DNA from: Macrocystis pyrifera
Lineage: Eukaryota; Sar; Phaeophyceae; Laminariales; Laminariaceae
Assembly (NCBI GenBank): GCA_031763025.1
Contig: JASSKH010000021.1
Location: forward strand, 6,776,611-6,840,610
Direction of reading: 5' to 3'
DNA: 64,000 bases
The notes below the pieces were generated by a model. It made no database searches and was not told the DNA's origin. It saw nothing but the letters and a program-made list of their open reading frames with translations. Each line of letters begins with the position of its first letter. Position 1 is the first letter of the stretch. Of the stretch, positions 13,616 through 24,568 are shown piece after piece. The position numbers were made by a program, and so were the translations under genes.

Positions 13616-13996
13616 GCCAAGGCACCCCTGGGCCGTCACCTTACCAAAAAAACCCATGCTGCTGTCTTCATTTTAGTTGTTCTACACGTTGACGGGATTG
13701 AGGTTGTTAGCCATGTCGCTCGGTGTTTTTTACACGCCAGGAAACGGCGAACCCTGCGCCATATATGCAACGGTGTGAACCAGCCTGAGTAGTTTGGTGC
13801 TGACTATACCTGAGGGCTTGCGGTCAGCTCACGGTGCAAGGGTGCCTTGTGGCCAATGAGCGCTGCCGATATGAGGGGTTTCCTGTGGTGGATTTTCCCT
13901 ATATACCGGCAATTTGCGCATACCACCCCCGGCATACACTCATGACCTAGGCTGGTGTCGATCCAAGTACTAACTGAACGTGCATGGTACGCATCA

Positions 13997-14005
13997 TACC
14001 AGGTA
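13997..14005. repeat. TACCAGGTA micro-motif
   Basis: Exact 9-mer, followed at once by CTGATA and the first MITE-1 copy. One of at least 17 exact TACCAGGTA or TACCTGGTA copies in the window (see findings). Confidence 0.6.
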
Positions 14006-14010
14006 CCTGA

Positions 14011-14119
14011 TATTACGGGGGTCCATAGTTAACGGGACCAAATTTTGTTAGCAAAAATAGGTAAATATATGGGCTTTTATGTACACCATAGGTCCTGTTA
14101 ACTATGGACCCCCGTAATA
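14011..14119 (+). mobile_element. MITE-1 copy 1 (reference description)
   Basis: Non-coding element of about 109 bp. Terminal inverted repeats of about 29 bp start TATTACGGGGGWCCATAGT and continue WAATAGGACC; a ~50 bp AT-rich middle lies between. Ends are flanked by TA, compatible with the TA duplication of Tc1/mariner-type elements, though TA could also be part of the inverted repeat. Plus strand here means GGACCAAATATTG follows the left end; minus means GGACCTAYGGTA follows it. No transposase for it is visible in the window. This copy has T-type ends (GTCCATAGTTAA) on both sides. Confidence 0.9.
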
Positions 14120-14204
14120 GTAGTTTGCGGTATGCGGAATGTGTTTTAGCTCTGCAAAGCTTGCCGTACCGCAATTTTTGTCGGACTCTAATTCCAAGCA
14201 CATA

Positions 14205-14315
14205 TATTATGGAGGACCATAGTAAAACAACACCTGCGGTACACACAAAAACCTATATCTTTACCTATTTTTAACAAACAAAAATTGGTCCCATTTAATG
14301 TGGTCCTCCGTAATA
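14205..14315 (-). mobile_element. MITE-1 copy 2
   Basis: Left end diverged (TATTATGGAGGACC); right end complete at CCTCCGTAATA. Lies about 85 bp from copy 1. Confidence 0.85.
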
Positions 14316-15149
14316 GTGTATCCGCGGACCGTGGAGTGTGCAGTGCTTGGCCTATATGCTACCACCTCAACCAGATTAATCCAACTCTAGTTGCAAGTAT
14401 AGCGTTGTCCAAGAACAGCGGGTGCCGCGTAGTAGCAGTTGAGTTGCAGAGGTATTAGTAGACTACTGAATCCCTGCGAAAATGACCCCAACTCTCGCAG
14501 GTGCTGCAGTACAGGACACCAACTACTGCGAAGAACACCTGCCCTAACGATACCAGCCGAGGTCGATAGGGAAACGGTTTAGTTGGGAACCCTTGTACCG
14601 GTGTTGGTGTAGAACGCACCTTTGCCCCAAGATAACTATTTCTGCCTGGGTCCGCATTACGTAGAAAGTCCAGAATGTACCGGTGACCCCATTCGCCAGT
14701 AGGTCGTACTTGCTTAGAAAACGACCACAGATATCAACACATAGATTTCGTTTTTTTTATTTTGTGTCTGTGGTGTATCGATGCCACATAAAGCAGCGCT
14801 AACTGCTGCATGCAACACACGGAGGGGGATTGTGTGTTAGGCGGAGTGAATCGCACTCATCCATCGCACAACCGCAAAGTATGGTTGCTGGTTCATCTTT
14901 TTTGCGAGGGCTATGATGGCGTAACCCCTTAAGGATCGACCCCCACTGTGGGAACTGAACGCTTGGAATTAGAGTAAAATTTAGGCACATGCACAATGCA
15001 GTACTGAAGGGAGACAACTCTTTTTTCTCGTTTTGGGGAAGTCCGAGGGGGGGGCGTCTAAAGAAGAAAGAAAGGGAAGGGTATCGAACAAGATGTATGT
15101 CGATTCCATTCATCGCAGTCGCACGGGAGAAGCAGCCCGGGTTGCTCTC
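14316..15149. other. Stretch without a gene
   Basis: Contains old diverged repeat pieces: a segment with AATGACCCCAACTCTCGC near 14481 also seen near 18008 and 19327, and a GCTTGGAATTAGAGT piece near 14964 of MITE-3 type. No coding signal. Confidence 0.4.
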
Positions 15150-16110
15150 AATAGGCTACGGGGGGAGGGGGGGCGTACTCTTTTGTTGCTTGCCTTAGTC
15201 ATTTGACCTTTGACCACGCATCCCTTTCGAGACGGAGCACCGTTTCTACTCCTAATAGAGACACCTCCAACAATTGGGCGCTCACCACGTTGTTTCCATA
15301 TATTACATACAAACTTTCTGCTAATCTTCTCCCCTTCCAGTTTGGCCTCCTGTGGCTACCATCTATCTCCTAAGATAGCGATCGTTTTTTCTCGCTGCTA
15401 TTCATTGTATCAAACTCCTCCATGTCACATTCGTATATTTCCCGCATCTCCTCTTCTAACACATCCCGTGCCTCCTTGTATATTTTCAGATTCTCCTACT
15501 ATATGAGTTCTACTCTCTATTGCTTTGCCACACGGGCAAATCTGTGCATCTACTTCCTCCTCCTCCCGGCTATTGGTGTGCCTCTTTCTTCTTTCTGGCA
15601 GGCCCAGGTCCCCTACACGAAAGCGTAGTTTCAGCGTTTTCGCGAAGTCCATTGGGCCATGCAAATACGTTTTCATTCCTAGTCCTTCCCTGAATCCCCT
15701 GTATATCTCTAAGTGTTTTTTCCGACTCCACCTTGTTTCTTAGTGCTAGCCTTTCCCTTCTTTCTATCCTTTCTTCTACTTCTGCCTTGTACCTCCCAAA
15801 CTTCCCGGCGGACATGACCTCTTCTTGGTTTCCCCCTATATCCTTCAATAATTTCTCAACTACGCCATCCCACCTTATTCCAGCCCGCCCTTTAGTTAGT
15901 TTCTCCCATACAGCTCTATCAACTATGGCTGGCAACCTCTTTTTTGGCATGTTCCTTACTTTAATATTACCAGTTCAACTTTGTCATGTCTCTATTTGTC
16001 TTGAGTGGGTGCATTCCCAGTTCTGCTCTTAATACTGTATGACTAGTCGTACTTGAGCTGTTTCCAACTGTATTACGAGTTTCGCGTTCCCTTCCCATAC
16101 TTCTCCTGCA
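15150..16110 (-). mobile_element. LINE 3' fragment (end of ORF2)
   Basis: Read on the minus strand, the fragment encodes the C-terminal part of a LINE ORF2 protein. KKRLPAIVDRAVWEKLTKG lies at about 15949-15893, a RERLALRNKVESEK block at about 15755, then LRFRVGDLGLPERRKRHT in another frame near 15620, and the cysteine/histidine motif CPCGKAIESRTHIVGE of the kind found after LINE reverse transcriptases. The tail ends in NGAPSRKGCV and a GAGTACGCCCCCC stretch. At least one frameshift lies between 15660 and 15600 and stops lie upstream near 16030, so it is dead. No reverse transcriptase catalytic core or endonuclease remains. Confidence 0.75.
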
Positions 16111-16117
16111 GATAATA

Positions 16118-16312
16118 GGCTACGGGGGGGGGTGTACTCGATAGCATGCATTGCCGTAGTCGTATAGCCAAAGACCCTCGCATCCCTATAATGCCCGGAC
16201 GGAGCACGTCGGATTTTCACCGACCAGGCAGACATTGCCGCGCCAAGCGCGAAGCGCCGTAAGGTGTTCGGTGAGTCGCATGCAGGGTAAGCTTCATCCT
16301 GGGGGGTCATAC
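16118..16312 (-). repeat. Repeat-5 copy (C-tailed, ~240 bp family)
   Basis: On the minus strand the family carries CTTCGCGCTTGG, a CTGCCTGGTCGGTGAAA segment, GCATCCCTA, GCCATGCATG-like and GATATCGAGTAC blocks and ends in a C run. Other copies lie at 39085-39316, 54015-54262, 59020-59290 and 62798-62866. This copy abuts the LINE fragment. Family unclassified. Confidence 0.65.
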
Positions 16313-16913
16313 TTGCAACATACGAAGATGGAGATACAGGACACGATCGAGCGCTCATCGTGGTGATTATTGTGCTGCTACTCGCTCCTCCTATCAAGAG
16401 GGGACATATATATGCCGCGTATACTGCACTCAGAACCACATCTGGTGTGCAACATATGCGCGGGTACATGGTTGTCAGGTCCATTGTCGGTTCTGATTAC
16501 TAGCTGGAACCATTCTGAACGGAAATATAGGGTACATTTTGACATTGTGTTACAATCTACACGTCCCCTACAGCAGTGACGAGCATACTTTTTTTTCTTT
16601 TTTTTTTCTTCTATCCTCCGGCGGATTGGCAAAAATAAAGCTTAAGCTCATCACACTTCTACGTTCCAATTTCGTGTCGTGTGTCAGTTTAGCCCATTTG
16701 GGCACGTTGTCCCGACCTGACCCCCGAGAGGGGCTGGTGCGGTGAAGATAGCCACCCGGGAGAGTCTCTCCCGGGTAGTGTGAGACTTGCGCGAGCTCAT
16801 CCACTAACTAAAGCCGAGGCTATGAGGCCTTCCCGCCGGACTTGGTCCAGCTACGGTCCACCCTACCCGTTGGGGCGTACTGGTATGTATTACTATGATG
16901 CCCACCCCTACCA

Positions 16914-17360
16914 TTACGAGCATAGTACCGGCGTCCCCGGTGGCTTGGCAGGTAGTCCGCGTGCCCATCAAGACCAATTTTGTGAGTTCGAGCCTCACCG
17001 AGTGCATGCTCGTAGAGACTTTTTCTTACATAAAAAATTGAAAAGCAGAAAGCGCGAGAGCGTGAGCTTGCTACAGTCGATGAAAATCGACGACCAGTGT
17101 GGGAATGCTGGACCCTATGCGCCACAAAAAATAAAGGCACGTACCGGGGGGGGGGGGGGAGAAGGGATGACACCCGTGACCACGGCTTGTCCAGAAGCTC
17201 GCTGAGGAAAAAAACTTCCTACGAGTTAGGCTGGAAAGTAAAAGTGATGATTAAAACAAAAAAAAAAGAAAGTAATTAGGACCCAATATTGTCAGCAAAA
17301 ATAATTAAATATATAGTTTTTTTTCTGCACCGTAGGTCCTATTTTCTATGGTCCCCCGTA
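16914..17360 (+). mobile_element. MITE-1 copy 3, split by a SINE
   Basis: Left remnant ATTACGAGCATAGTA (16914-16928), then SINE copy 1, then the right part from 17271 with GACCCAATATTG in place of the usual GACCAAATATTG, ending GTCCCCCGTA. The same arrangement recurs at 25623-26065. Confidence 0.7.
16932..17270 (+). mobile_element. tRNA-derived SINE copy 1
   Basis: Head with RNA polymerase III promoter boxes: box A-like TGGCTTGGCAGG and box B GAGTTCGAGCCTC, the latter forming a T-arm-like hairpin. A unique body follows (CGTGAGCTTGCTACA, a GGCACGTACC plus G-run, GACCACGGCTTGTCCAGAAG) and an A-rich tail. No reading frame. Inserted within MITE-1. Confidence 0.8.
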
Positions 17361-17426
17361 CCAGACTGTTAATTTACCAAGACTGCGCCCAATTACGCTG
17401 GGTTTTTTTTTTTATTCGCCGAACTA

Positions 17427-17512
17427 GACCACTCTGGCCGATAATGTAGAACCCGCTTGGAGTATGAGTTGAAAATAAAAATAACCTTATAATTCCTGGC
17501 CAGACTGGTGTC
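17427..17512. mobile_element. MITE-2 copy (Stowaway-like)
   Basis: Palindromic ends ACCACTCTGGCCG and GGCCAGACTGGTG enclose ~60 bp. Diverged from the form at 23427, which has TACCACTCTGTCCC and its inverse. Confidence 0.6.
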
Positions 17513-17554
17513 TGGGACCTGACGTGTTTCGAATCAGAGTGCCGAAAACGTGTC

Positions 17555-17651
17555 TTAACCCTTTAAGGATTGCAGTCCCGTTTTGCGGGCTCTGCACTCG
17601 AATTCTAAGTAGTTAGTCCCCCAAACGGGACTGCGATCTTAAAAGGATTAA
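17555..17651. mobile_element. MITE-3 copy (foldback, ~97 bp)
   Basis: An inverted repeat whose arms read TTAACCCTTTAAGGATTGCA then GTCCCGTTTTG, and CAAACGGGACTGCGATCTT then AAAAGGATTAA. The loop contains a diverged TTGGAATTAGAGT-type segment. Other copies: 18362, 28445 and 32194, with halves at 41789, 44618 and 47767. Confidence 0.75.
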
Positions 17652-17699
17652 TGGGTCAGACAAAACGCAGTACGGTGAACATGGTCCAAACTATTTTAT

Positions 17700-18345
17700 T
17701 TTATTAATTTGCCACTGTGCGGCTCCCGCTATATGAACTGGGGCGAAGTTTGCGGTAGGCAAGAGTCAAAGGTGGTAGTCCGCCGCACCGACCGAAAAAG
17801 AGCTGCTGGTGATTCACATCGACTTGTCCTCTTCACTGTTATATCGCAAAAGGTACAGCCGACTCAAATTCTCAAATTCCAAGCGGTGTGCCCCCGATTC
17901 GCGGTTGGTATACTACTGTTACTGCGGTGTAAAAGTCACTCGATCGTCCACGACAGATAGATGCGAAGGGACTATTTTCTAGACTTCTGTAGAACGAAAT
18001 TGTGTGAATATGACCCCAACACTTTACACCGGTAAGTTGCTACACGGCCACCGCGGCTGCCGCTATATAAACGGACGAGAAGTTTTGCGGTGTAGTCAGA
18101 GTCACAAGAGCGGTCATCCATCGTACTGATTGTTCGGCAGGCTGGTGATTATCATCTGGTATGATGTTGGCTTCACCCACATCACTGTTGCGAAATATTC
18201 AGCCAACAATAATTCCAAGCAGTGTGTCCTCGAAACGTTGAGTCTAACGGCGTTTAGCCTCTCCGCTACTGAGAAAGTAGGCGACAGCAGTAAACAACCT
18301 CCAATTTTGACTAAGGCTGGCGGCTTGTTGCGATGTCAACGTTGA
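17700..18345. repeat. Two diverged copies of a ~200 bp module
   Basis: 17709-17900 and 18050-18240 align: CCGCTATATGAAC against CCGCTATATAAAC, TTGCGGTAGG against TTGCGGTGTAG, GAGTCAAAGG against GAGTCACAAG, CTGCTGGTGATT against GCTGGTGATT. A third remnant lies near 19380-19440. Old tandem-like repeat, no coding signal. Confidence 0.5.
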
Positions 18346-18361
18346 ACATATATAGGTTCTC

Positions 18362-18460
18362 TTAACCTTTAGTGCTGCAATCCCGTTCGGGGGACTAACC
18401 ACTTGGAATTAGAGTGGTTTGTCCCCAAGTCGGGACTACAGTCCGATGTAAGAGGGTTAA
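18362..18460. mobile_element. MITE-3 copy
   Basis: Arms TTAACCTTTAGTGCTGCAAT and ACAGTCCGATGTAAGAGGGT, with CACTTGGAATTAGAGTGG between. Complete foldback. Confidence 0.75.
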
Positions 18461-18485
18461 AGGCTAACATAAACCTGGTAGCAAC

Positions 18486-18603
18486 TATTACAGGGGTCCA
18501 TAGTAAATATAGGACCAAATATTGTTAGTAAAAATAGGTGAACATATAGGTCTTTGTGTGTACCGTACCAGGTAGGTCCTATTAACTATGGTCCCCCGCA
18601 ATA
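18486..18603 (+). mobile_element. MITE-1 copy 4, with a TACCAGGTA insertion
   Basis: Complete. Where other copies read TACCGTAGGTCC this one reads TACCG, TACCAGGTA, GGTCC (18566-18574): a TA turned into TACCAGGTA. Three bases separate it from copy 5, in the opposite orientation. Confidence 0.9.
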
Positions 18604-18606
18604 AAC

Positions 18607-18715
18607 TATTACGGGGAGCCACAGTAAACAGGACCTACGGTGAACACAAAAACCTATATATTTATTTATATTTTACCACAATATGTGGTCCTATTTACTA
18701 TGCCCCCCCGTGATA
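18607..18715 (-). mobile_element. MITE-1 copy 5
   Basis: Complete, ends in CCCCCCCGTGATA. Head-to-head with copy 4. Confidence 0.85.
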
Positions 18716-18739
18716 GCGTCTGTTTCCCTTTTTTTCCTA

Positions 18740-18776
18740 CTATAGTTGGTCCTATTTACTATGGCCCACCGTAATA
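18740..18776 (-). mobile_element. MITE-1 end fragment
   Basis: Only the terminal ~37 bp (TTGGTCCTATTTACTATGG to GTAATA) is present, a third piece in this cluster. Confidence 0.75.
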
Positions 18777-18968
18777 GCGTATTTGTTGATCACAACCGCT
18801 TAGGAAGCTGCAATCTTTCGACTTCTATAAACATTCCGCCTGAAATTCTTAACTACTCAAATTATGTAACACTTGTCGCCTACAGCAGTGTATACGTAGA
18901 CTATTCGTAGTGTCAAGAGCGCATTGGCTTTGTCAGTTCCAGTTACCAGATAGAACTGCCCCGCTTAC

Positions 18969-19077
18969 TATTACGGAGGACCATAGTAAATAAGACCAAA
19001 TATTGTTAGTAAAAAGAGGTAAATATATAGGTTTTTATGCATACCATAGGTCCTATTAACTATGGACCCCCGTAATA
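18969..19077 (+). mobile_element. MITE-1 copy 6
   Basis: Complete. The left end is A-type (GGACCATAGTAAAT), the right end T-type (TTAACTATGGACC). Confidence 0.88.
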
Positions 19078-19084
19078 ATTTATT

Positions 19085-19440
19085 CTACACTGTCACTATA
19101 TACTACTACAAGAATGAAATTCAACATGATCCCAAACTAAAATAACGCAGTATCTTGTCCCCGGAAGGCCGCGGGTGCAGCTGTGGAACTGATCCACAAC
19201 TTGAATTTCAAGCTGTCAACGCGAACTGCTGTGCGTCCAATTTTCAACAACTGCGCTACTACTGCTGCTGTAGTTCTGAGTTGTGCAGTTGCATCATGAT
19301 GAAGGGGGTTAACGAATCACGGCAAAAATGACCCCAACCCTAAGCTGTTGCAGACAGTTTACTGCTGCTGCTGCTGCTGCTGCTTGAAACGGACGATCAT
19401 TTTGCGGTATAGGTGGAGTCAACGGTGGCCATCTATCGCA
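19085..19440. repeat. Old diverged repeat module
   Basis: Shares GTGCAGTTGCATCATGAT, AAGGGGGTTA and ATGACCCCAAC with segments near 21180, 22040 and 14480. A CTG run (19362-19384) lies inside. No gene. Confidence 0.45.
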
Positions 19441-19469
19441 TTTACTATAAATACCAGGTTTATCGGTCA

Positions 19470-19680
19470 GCCTTGGATATCGGATACCGATATCGGAATC
19501 GAGTTCGATACGATACCGATAAAGAAATAAAAATATCGATACGATATCGATATTTAATACATCAGAGGTTTCGTTCAGTGTCTAGCTTGAAAAACACGGG
19601 GGATGCCACCGGGTGTCGAGGGCTAAAATACCTTTCGATAGGTACGATGTGTCGAATTTTTCGACTCGATATTCCAACTC
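19470..19680. repeat. Degenerate ATCGATA/GATATC-rich stretch
   Basis: Overlapping short palindromes (GATATCGG, CGATATCG, ATCGATACGATATCGAT), strongest at 19475-19560 and weaker to 19680. Not a clean tandem array. Confidence 0.5.
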
Positions 19681-20104
19681 TAACATAACTGAAGTGTTTA
19701 TGTAAGCTGGTAATTAATATTGCCTACATATTTAGACGGGAGTCGACCTTGGGAAGAGAGGTACGTTTTATTCTCGCGATAAGAAAGCAAAGGGACCAGC
19801 CCGCGGTGGGGAGAGGGGGCATGAAGAGCCTGTCATGTGAGACCCCGGATCTGAGGTTATACGACTTTTTCATCGGAGGGAGAGAGGAAAGTATTAATGC
19901 GAGTAAACGCCCCCCCCCCCACACCCCCCGCCCCCTAACCCCCCCTTCCGAAGCGGTTTTTCGAGCTCGATATCTCGACGGCAAGAAGAATGCCAGCGCC
20001 GAAAAAGTTGGTCCTGGACAGATCTCGTTTGGGGCTGTCCGAAAACGTGTCGTTCGGTGTTGGCACCTTCTTTGTAACGGAGTTATAGAGGTCGAAAAGG
20101 CGGT

Positions 20105-20106
<2 letters not shown>

Positions 20107-20137
<31 letters not shown>
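20107..20137 (+). repeat. G homopolymer, ~31 bases
   Basis: Uninterrupted G run. Confidence 0.9.
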
Positions 20138-20140
<3 letters not shown>

Positions 20141-20462
20141 CTCGCATTATCACTATCACGATATAAACCGGCTGGAAATACATACAGTACACTAACAAAT
20201 ATAAATACCAGGGCTACGACTACGTACCAGGATACAGGTGATTACCGTTCAACACTCTGCCCGTTCAGGTATGGAAAACGCTTGTACATTACTATTTAAT
20301 CCAAACGGTTCTAATATCTTGGGTCAGGGTGGTCTCTGTTCACCACTGCAGTAAAGGCACCGCTGTGTGCTGCGAAAGCTACCCCGACTCTAACTTTAAA
20401 TGAAAAGGAGTCGTGCGTAAGGGGGGCTTCAATATTATACTGGTACGTACGTAGCTAAAAAA

Positions 20463-20740
<278 letters not shown>

Positions 20741-20776
20741 TGGTACACTTTAATCAAGTTTTCAGGTCTGATCGAT

Positions 20777-20908
20777 ATCTACGGGCGGGACCATAGTAAA
20801 TAAATGCGGGACAAAATTTCGTTGGAAAAAATAGGGAAATACATAAGTTTTTGTGTGTATTACTCGTAGTACCGTAGGTGCTGTTTACTATGGTCGTCCG
20901 TAAATAAT
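20777..20908 (+). mobile_element. MITE-1 copy 7, with a 12-base insertion
   Basis: Diverged ends. Where others read GTGTGTACCGTAGG, this copy has TATTACTCGTAGTA between GTGTG and CCGTAGG (20859-20872), again starting and ending in TA. Confidence 0.75.
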
Positions 20909-21059
20909 AGCACACCTTTTCCGTGCTTTGAGTCATTGAATTGTGGCTACCCTTTCGCATGCGGATGGTGTCATTGGAGTTAGCGCTGCACGTTGTCACC
21001 ACACAGGACGGCCGATGGGATAAAACCAAACGCTTTGTCCCCCCAGACCACGCCGTTGG

Positions 21060-21193
21060 TGCAGTTGAAAAAAGTATCCAAATATGATTCCGAGTAACTC
21101 GTACTTTGTCCCGAAAACCGTGAACGCAGGTTTCAAGAGTGAATCCTGCTGTTTATTCACGCGGTGTGTACAGCTGTGCAGTTGCACCACGAT

Positions 21194-21249
<56 letters not shown>

Positions 21250-21300
21250 CATGAATTACAGCAGAACTGATCCCAACTCAAAGCCGCTGTTGTAGATACG
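21060..21300. repeat. Diverged repeat module with a 54-base G run
   Basis: The module (GTACAGCTGTGCAGTTGCAC, CACGATGGGG, then TGATCCCAACTC) matches those near 19290 and 22050, where the same point carries only GAAGGGGGT. Here it is a run of about 54 G (21194-21248). Confidence 0.6.
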
Positions 21301-21338
21301 TAGGTGTGATATTGCATGTAACTGCTTGCTGCTGCCGC

Positions 21339-21434
21339 TATTACGGGGGACCATAGTAAATAGGACCAAATATTGTTAGTAAAAATAAGTTAGTATATAG
21401 GTTTTTATGTGTACCGTAGGTCCTATTAACTATG
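21339..21434 (+). mobile_element. MITE-1 copy 8, 3' truncated
   Basis: Runs normally to CCTATTAACTATG, then breaks into unrelated sequence; the last ~13 bases of the right end are missing. Confidence 0.85.
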
Positions 21435-21804
21435 CGTGCCCGGGCAGCGGCACGCGCTCGTCGTCAACCGTGTGTTTTACGCTTCGCGGACGAGATGGTG
21501 GGGAAGCTCTCGCCTGCTGACTGGCCGAAGCAGTTGGACACCCGTAGTAATAGTAGATATTCGGCATATGTGCGGAACAGGCAGAGTTGAAGGTGTTGGG
21601 GCATCCATCGCACGGATGGTTGATACCAGGAAGATAGGCAAGTCGGTGAGTTGATCTCTAGCCCCATACATGCCAGGGCTACATGTTATATACCGCCGTG
21701 TGCTGCGAGAGCTGCCCAACTCAAAAATGCAACAAATAGGTCGTCCCCATCCGTTGGGAAAGCTGGAAAAAAAAAAACACCCAACCCCTATTACGAGTGA
21801 TTCC

Positions 21805-21919
21805 TATTTACGGGGGACCATAGTAAATAGGACCAAATATTGATAGTATAAAAATAGGAAAACGTAGAGGTTTTTTGTGTGTACCGTAGGTCCTATTTAC
21901 TATTTTTCCCTCCGCAATT
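21805..21919 (+). mobile_element. MITE-1 copy 9
   Basis: Nearly complete; right end altered to ACTATTTTTCCCTCCGCAA. Confidence 0.8.
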
Positions 21920-22111
21920 ACGAGATAGGAATGTTTTTTTTTTTCTTGTTTTTGTCCCCGAACTGGTTGGTGTGAGGGCGCAGCTTTAAGCAGTCCAGCT
22001 TGCGCACGCTATAGCTGTAGCTGTGCGTGCAGTGTGCAGTGGCATCATCACGAAGGGGGTACAGCTAGTGGCAGTACGTGGCGAATTTCGCCCCAAAAAA
22101 GAAATCCTACC

Positions 22112-22224
22112 ATTACGGGGGTCCATATAGTCAATAGGACCAAATATTGTTAGAAACAATAGGTAAATACATAGGTTTTTGAGCATACCATCGTAGGTCC
22201 TATTAACTATGGACCCCCGTAATA
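22112..22224 (+). mobile_element. MITE-1 copy 10
   Basis: Complete. ACCATCGTAGG replaces ACCATAGG, a 3-base insertion at the TA. Confidence 0.85.
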
Positions 22225-22453
22225 GCATGTCAACGCCAAGCTGTTGCACAGTTACTGCTCTAGTTATCACACTGGCCGCGCACAGCTCTGCCGCCACAAA
22301 CCGGAAAATTTAAGCGGATGGCAATTTTTCGGCAGGAACACTCAGAGAGGCCACAACAAACAAAGGTGGTCATATCCGACGCACCCGAGAATCAGTTTCA
22401 CAGTTTCACACCATTTCTGTCCCGAAAAACAAGGAACTTTTTTTATTTAATGC

Positions 22454-22562
22454 TGTTACGGGGGTCCATAGTTAACGGGACCATATTTCGTTAGTAAAAA
22501 TAGGTAAGTATATAGGTTTTTATGTATACCATAGGTCCTATTAGCTGTGGACCCCCGTAATA
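22454..22562 (+). mobile_element. MITE-1 copy 11
   Basis: Complete, T-type at both ends. Confidence 0.88.
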
Positions 22563-22764
22563 GTACGAAACATAATGTTCTCTATATTTACTGACCATCT
22601 GACATCGTGTAGCGCTCTTTCCAATGATATAACGTCCACGTATCAAGGACTCACTACTATTAATATTAGTAATACTGCTGTGTCGTGGAATCCGACGACT
22701 TCAAGCATGCAAGGAGGTGTTACCCATCAGACCTGAATACATGACAAAATTATACCGATACGAA

Positions 22765-23073
<309 letters not shown>

Positions 23074-23249
23074 TGTGAATGATCTGCTGACTCCCAACCC
23101 ACGTTTCACCAATCAATCAATTCTGAAAAGGGTGACATTTTACTCGCGCCTCACCAGTTTGTCCCCGAACAAAAACGTAGCAACCGTTTGTATTGATTGA
23201 GTATTAACACGAAAAAAGTCTTCGCGTTTAGAGACAGACACAGCTGGTA

Positions 23250-23297
23250 AAACGGGGGGACCGACCATAGGGTAAATAGGACCAAATCTTGTTATTA
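23250..23297 (+). mobile_element. MITE-1 fragment
   Basis: Left ~48 bp only (ACGGGGGGACC to GGACCAAATCTTGTTAT), cut by the next copy. Confidence 0.75.
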
Positions 23298-23408
23298 TAT
23301 TACGGGAGTCCATAGTTAACGGGACCAAATTTTGTTATTCAAAATAGGTAAATACATAGTTTTTTTTTATGTATATCATTGGTCCTATTAACTACGGACC
23401 CCCGTAAT
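23298..23408 (+). mobile_element. MITE-1 copy 12
   Basis: Complete; lies inside or against the fragment before it. Confidence 0.85.
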
Positions 23409-23566
23409 GGTAAAAATATTGAAATATACCACTCTGTCCCATTATATAAGAACCGCGGTTCTACACTAATTGATAAAAAAAATGTGTTTATATTTCGGGA
23501 CAGAGTGGTATAGTTTTTTTTATGTATACCGTAGGTCCTACGTATTAACTACGGACCCCCGTTACA
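23409..23566 (+). mobile_element. MITE-1 fragment interrupted by MITE-2
   Basis: GGTAAAAATATTGAAATA, then MITE-2, then TAGTTTTTTTTATGTATACC and the right end. TACGTA at 23539-23544 replaces a TA present in the other copies. Confidence 0.7.
23427..23510. mobile_element. MITE-2 copy (Stowaway-like, ~84 bp)
   Basis: Ends TACCACTCTGTCCC and GGGACAGAGTGGTA, with an ATATAAG-like continuation. The pattern resembles plant Stowaway ends (CTCCCTCCGTCCC), which belong to the Tc1/mariner group with TA duplication. It sits in a MITE-1 fragment, so it is younger than that copy. Confidence 0.75.
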
Positions 23567-23717
23567 GCAGCTAGTACTGCTTGTATCCTCTTGCCTACCA
23601 GGGGCACCGAGTTCTACCCGCAAGAAAGAGAGACATCACACCATCCTCGGTGGGATGATTTTTCGAGGTGATTTTCTCCAAACTTCAAGCAAGGGGGGCA
23701 GGCTGTAGCCAAAAGAT

Positions 23718-23936
23718 ACCAAGCCGTGGAGGTTTCAGTGTAATCGCATGTGTGAGTGGAGCAGTGGCCGGGGATCCTGTGTGATGTCCCCTAGCCACCT
23801 GGCTCGTGGTCCGATGAGGATCACTCCGTGATAATACAAGCTCTAAGAACAAGACTTACTGAGTGCGAGGCCAGCGAGACTGGTGGAGTCCCTCGCTGGA
23901 AGCCCTCTTGCTGATATCATCTGGCAGAGGCCATAA
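23718..23936 (+). repeat. 5' terminal direct repeat of the TRIM-like element
   Basis: 219 bp, identical by eye to 24569-24787. Contains a strong hairpin ATCAC-TCC-GTGAT near 23820. Confidence 0.8.
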
Positions 23937-24142
23937 TATCTAGATATTCGCGGAACTTCTGTTGGAGGAGTTTTCGGCTGCGGAGTATTGGGTCACAGCT
24001 GGGAAGGCAGTTGGCCCGTTGGACGGATCGAAACGGCTTGAAGCGCACAGCAGGGGAGGACGCTCCGGGAGCTGGAGGACGCACAGGTCAGGCGGCAGTT
24101 TCTCCGTTATTACAGTAGAGTCCAGGTGGACTGCTGTGGATT

Positions 24143-24547
24143 ATGGCGCACACGGCAAGCACGCCGCTGGTGGTAGGGGAGTCTCTGACTCCACCGAAAT
24201 ACGGAGAGGTGTGGACCGAGCAGGCCTCTCGTGTTTTTTACGCAGCGTACCTCGATTATGAGGAACGGCTGCAGCTCGCCAACGCTCAGGGGGTGGTTCA
24301 GCACTCCAAAGTGAGCATGGGCCAGCTTATCCCCAATTACATTCATCGGTGTTTTGAGGGATTTTACAAGCATCAGACTACGATGACCGCCTCGGAGTTG
24401 TTGGACGCTGTTAGGCAGCACGCCGGTTACACAACCACCAGCAACAGATTTGACACCTCGCGGGCGGCAGCGGACTTGCGTCGCGTTCTCTCAATGAGGC
24501 GCGATGAAAAGCAGGGCGGTGAAACATCCGTCAAAGACCGCGAGTGA
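24143..24547 (+). other. Internal gag-like reading frame of the TRIM-like element
   Basis: An open frame with a helical, charged composition typical of gag N-terminal regions; no zinc knuckle and no catalytic domain. It carries no host function I can name. Assignment rests on its place between the direct repeats. Confidence 0.45.
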
Positions 24548-24568
24548 ACTCGCTTTGGGGGTGCTGTA

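Noticed and set aside
23800-23850. Hammerhead ribozyme-like core (CCGATGAGG, hairpin) in the terminal repeat
   Set aside because: The element has GATGA and a good stem, but AATAC stands where GAAA is required, so the core is not canonical.
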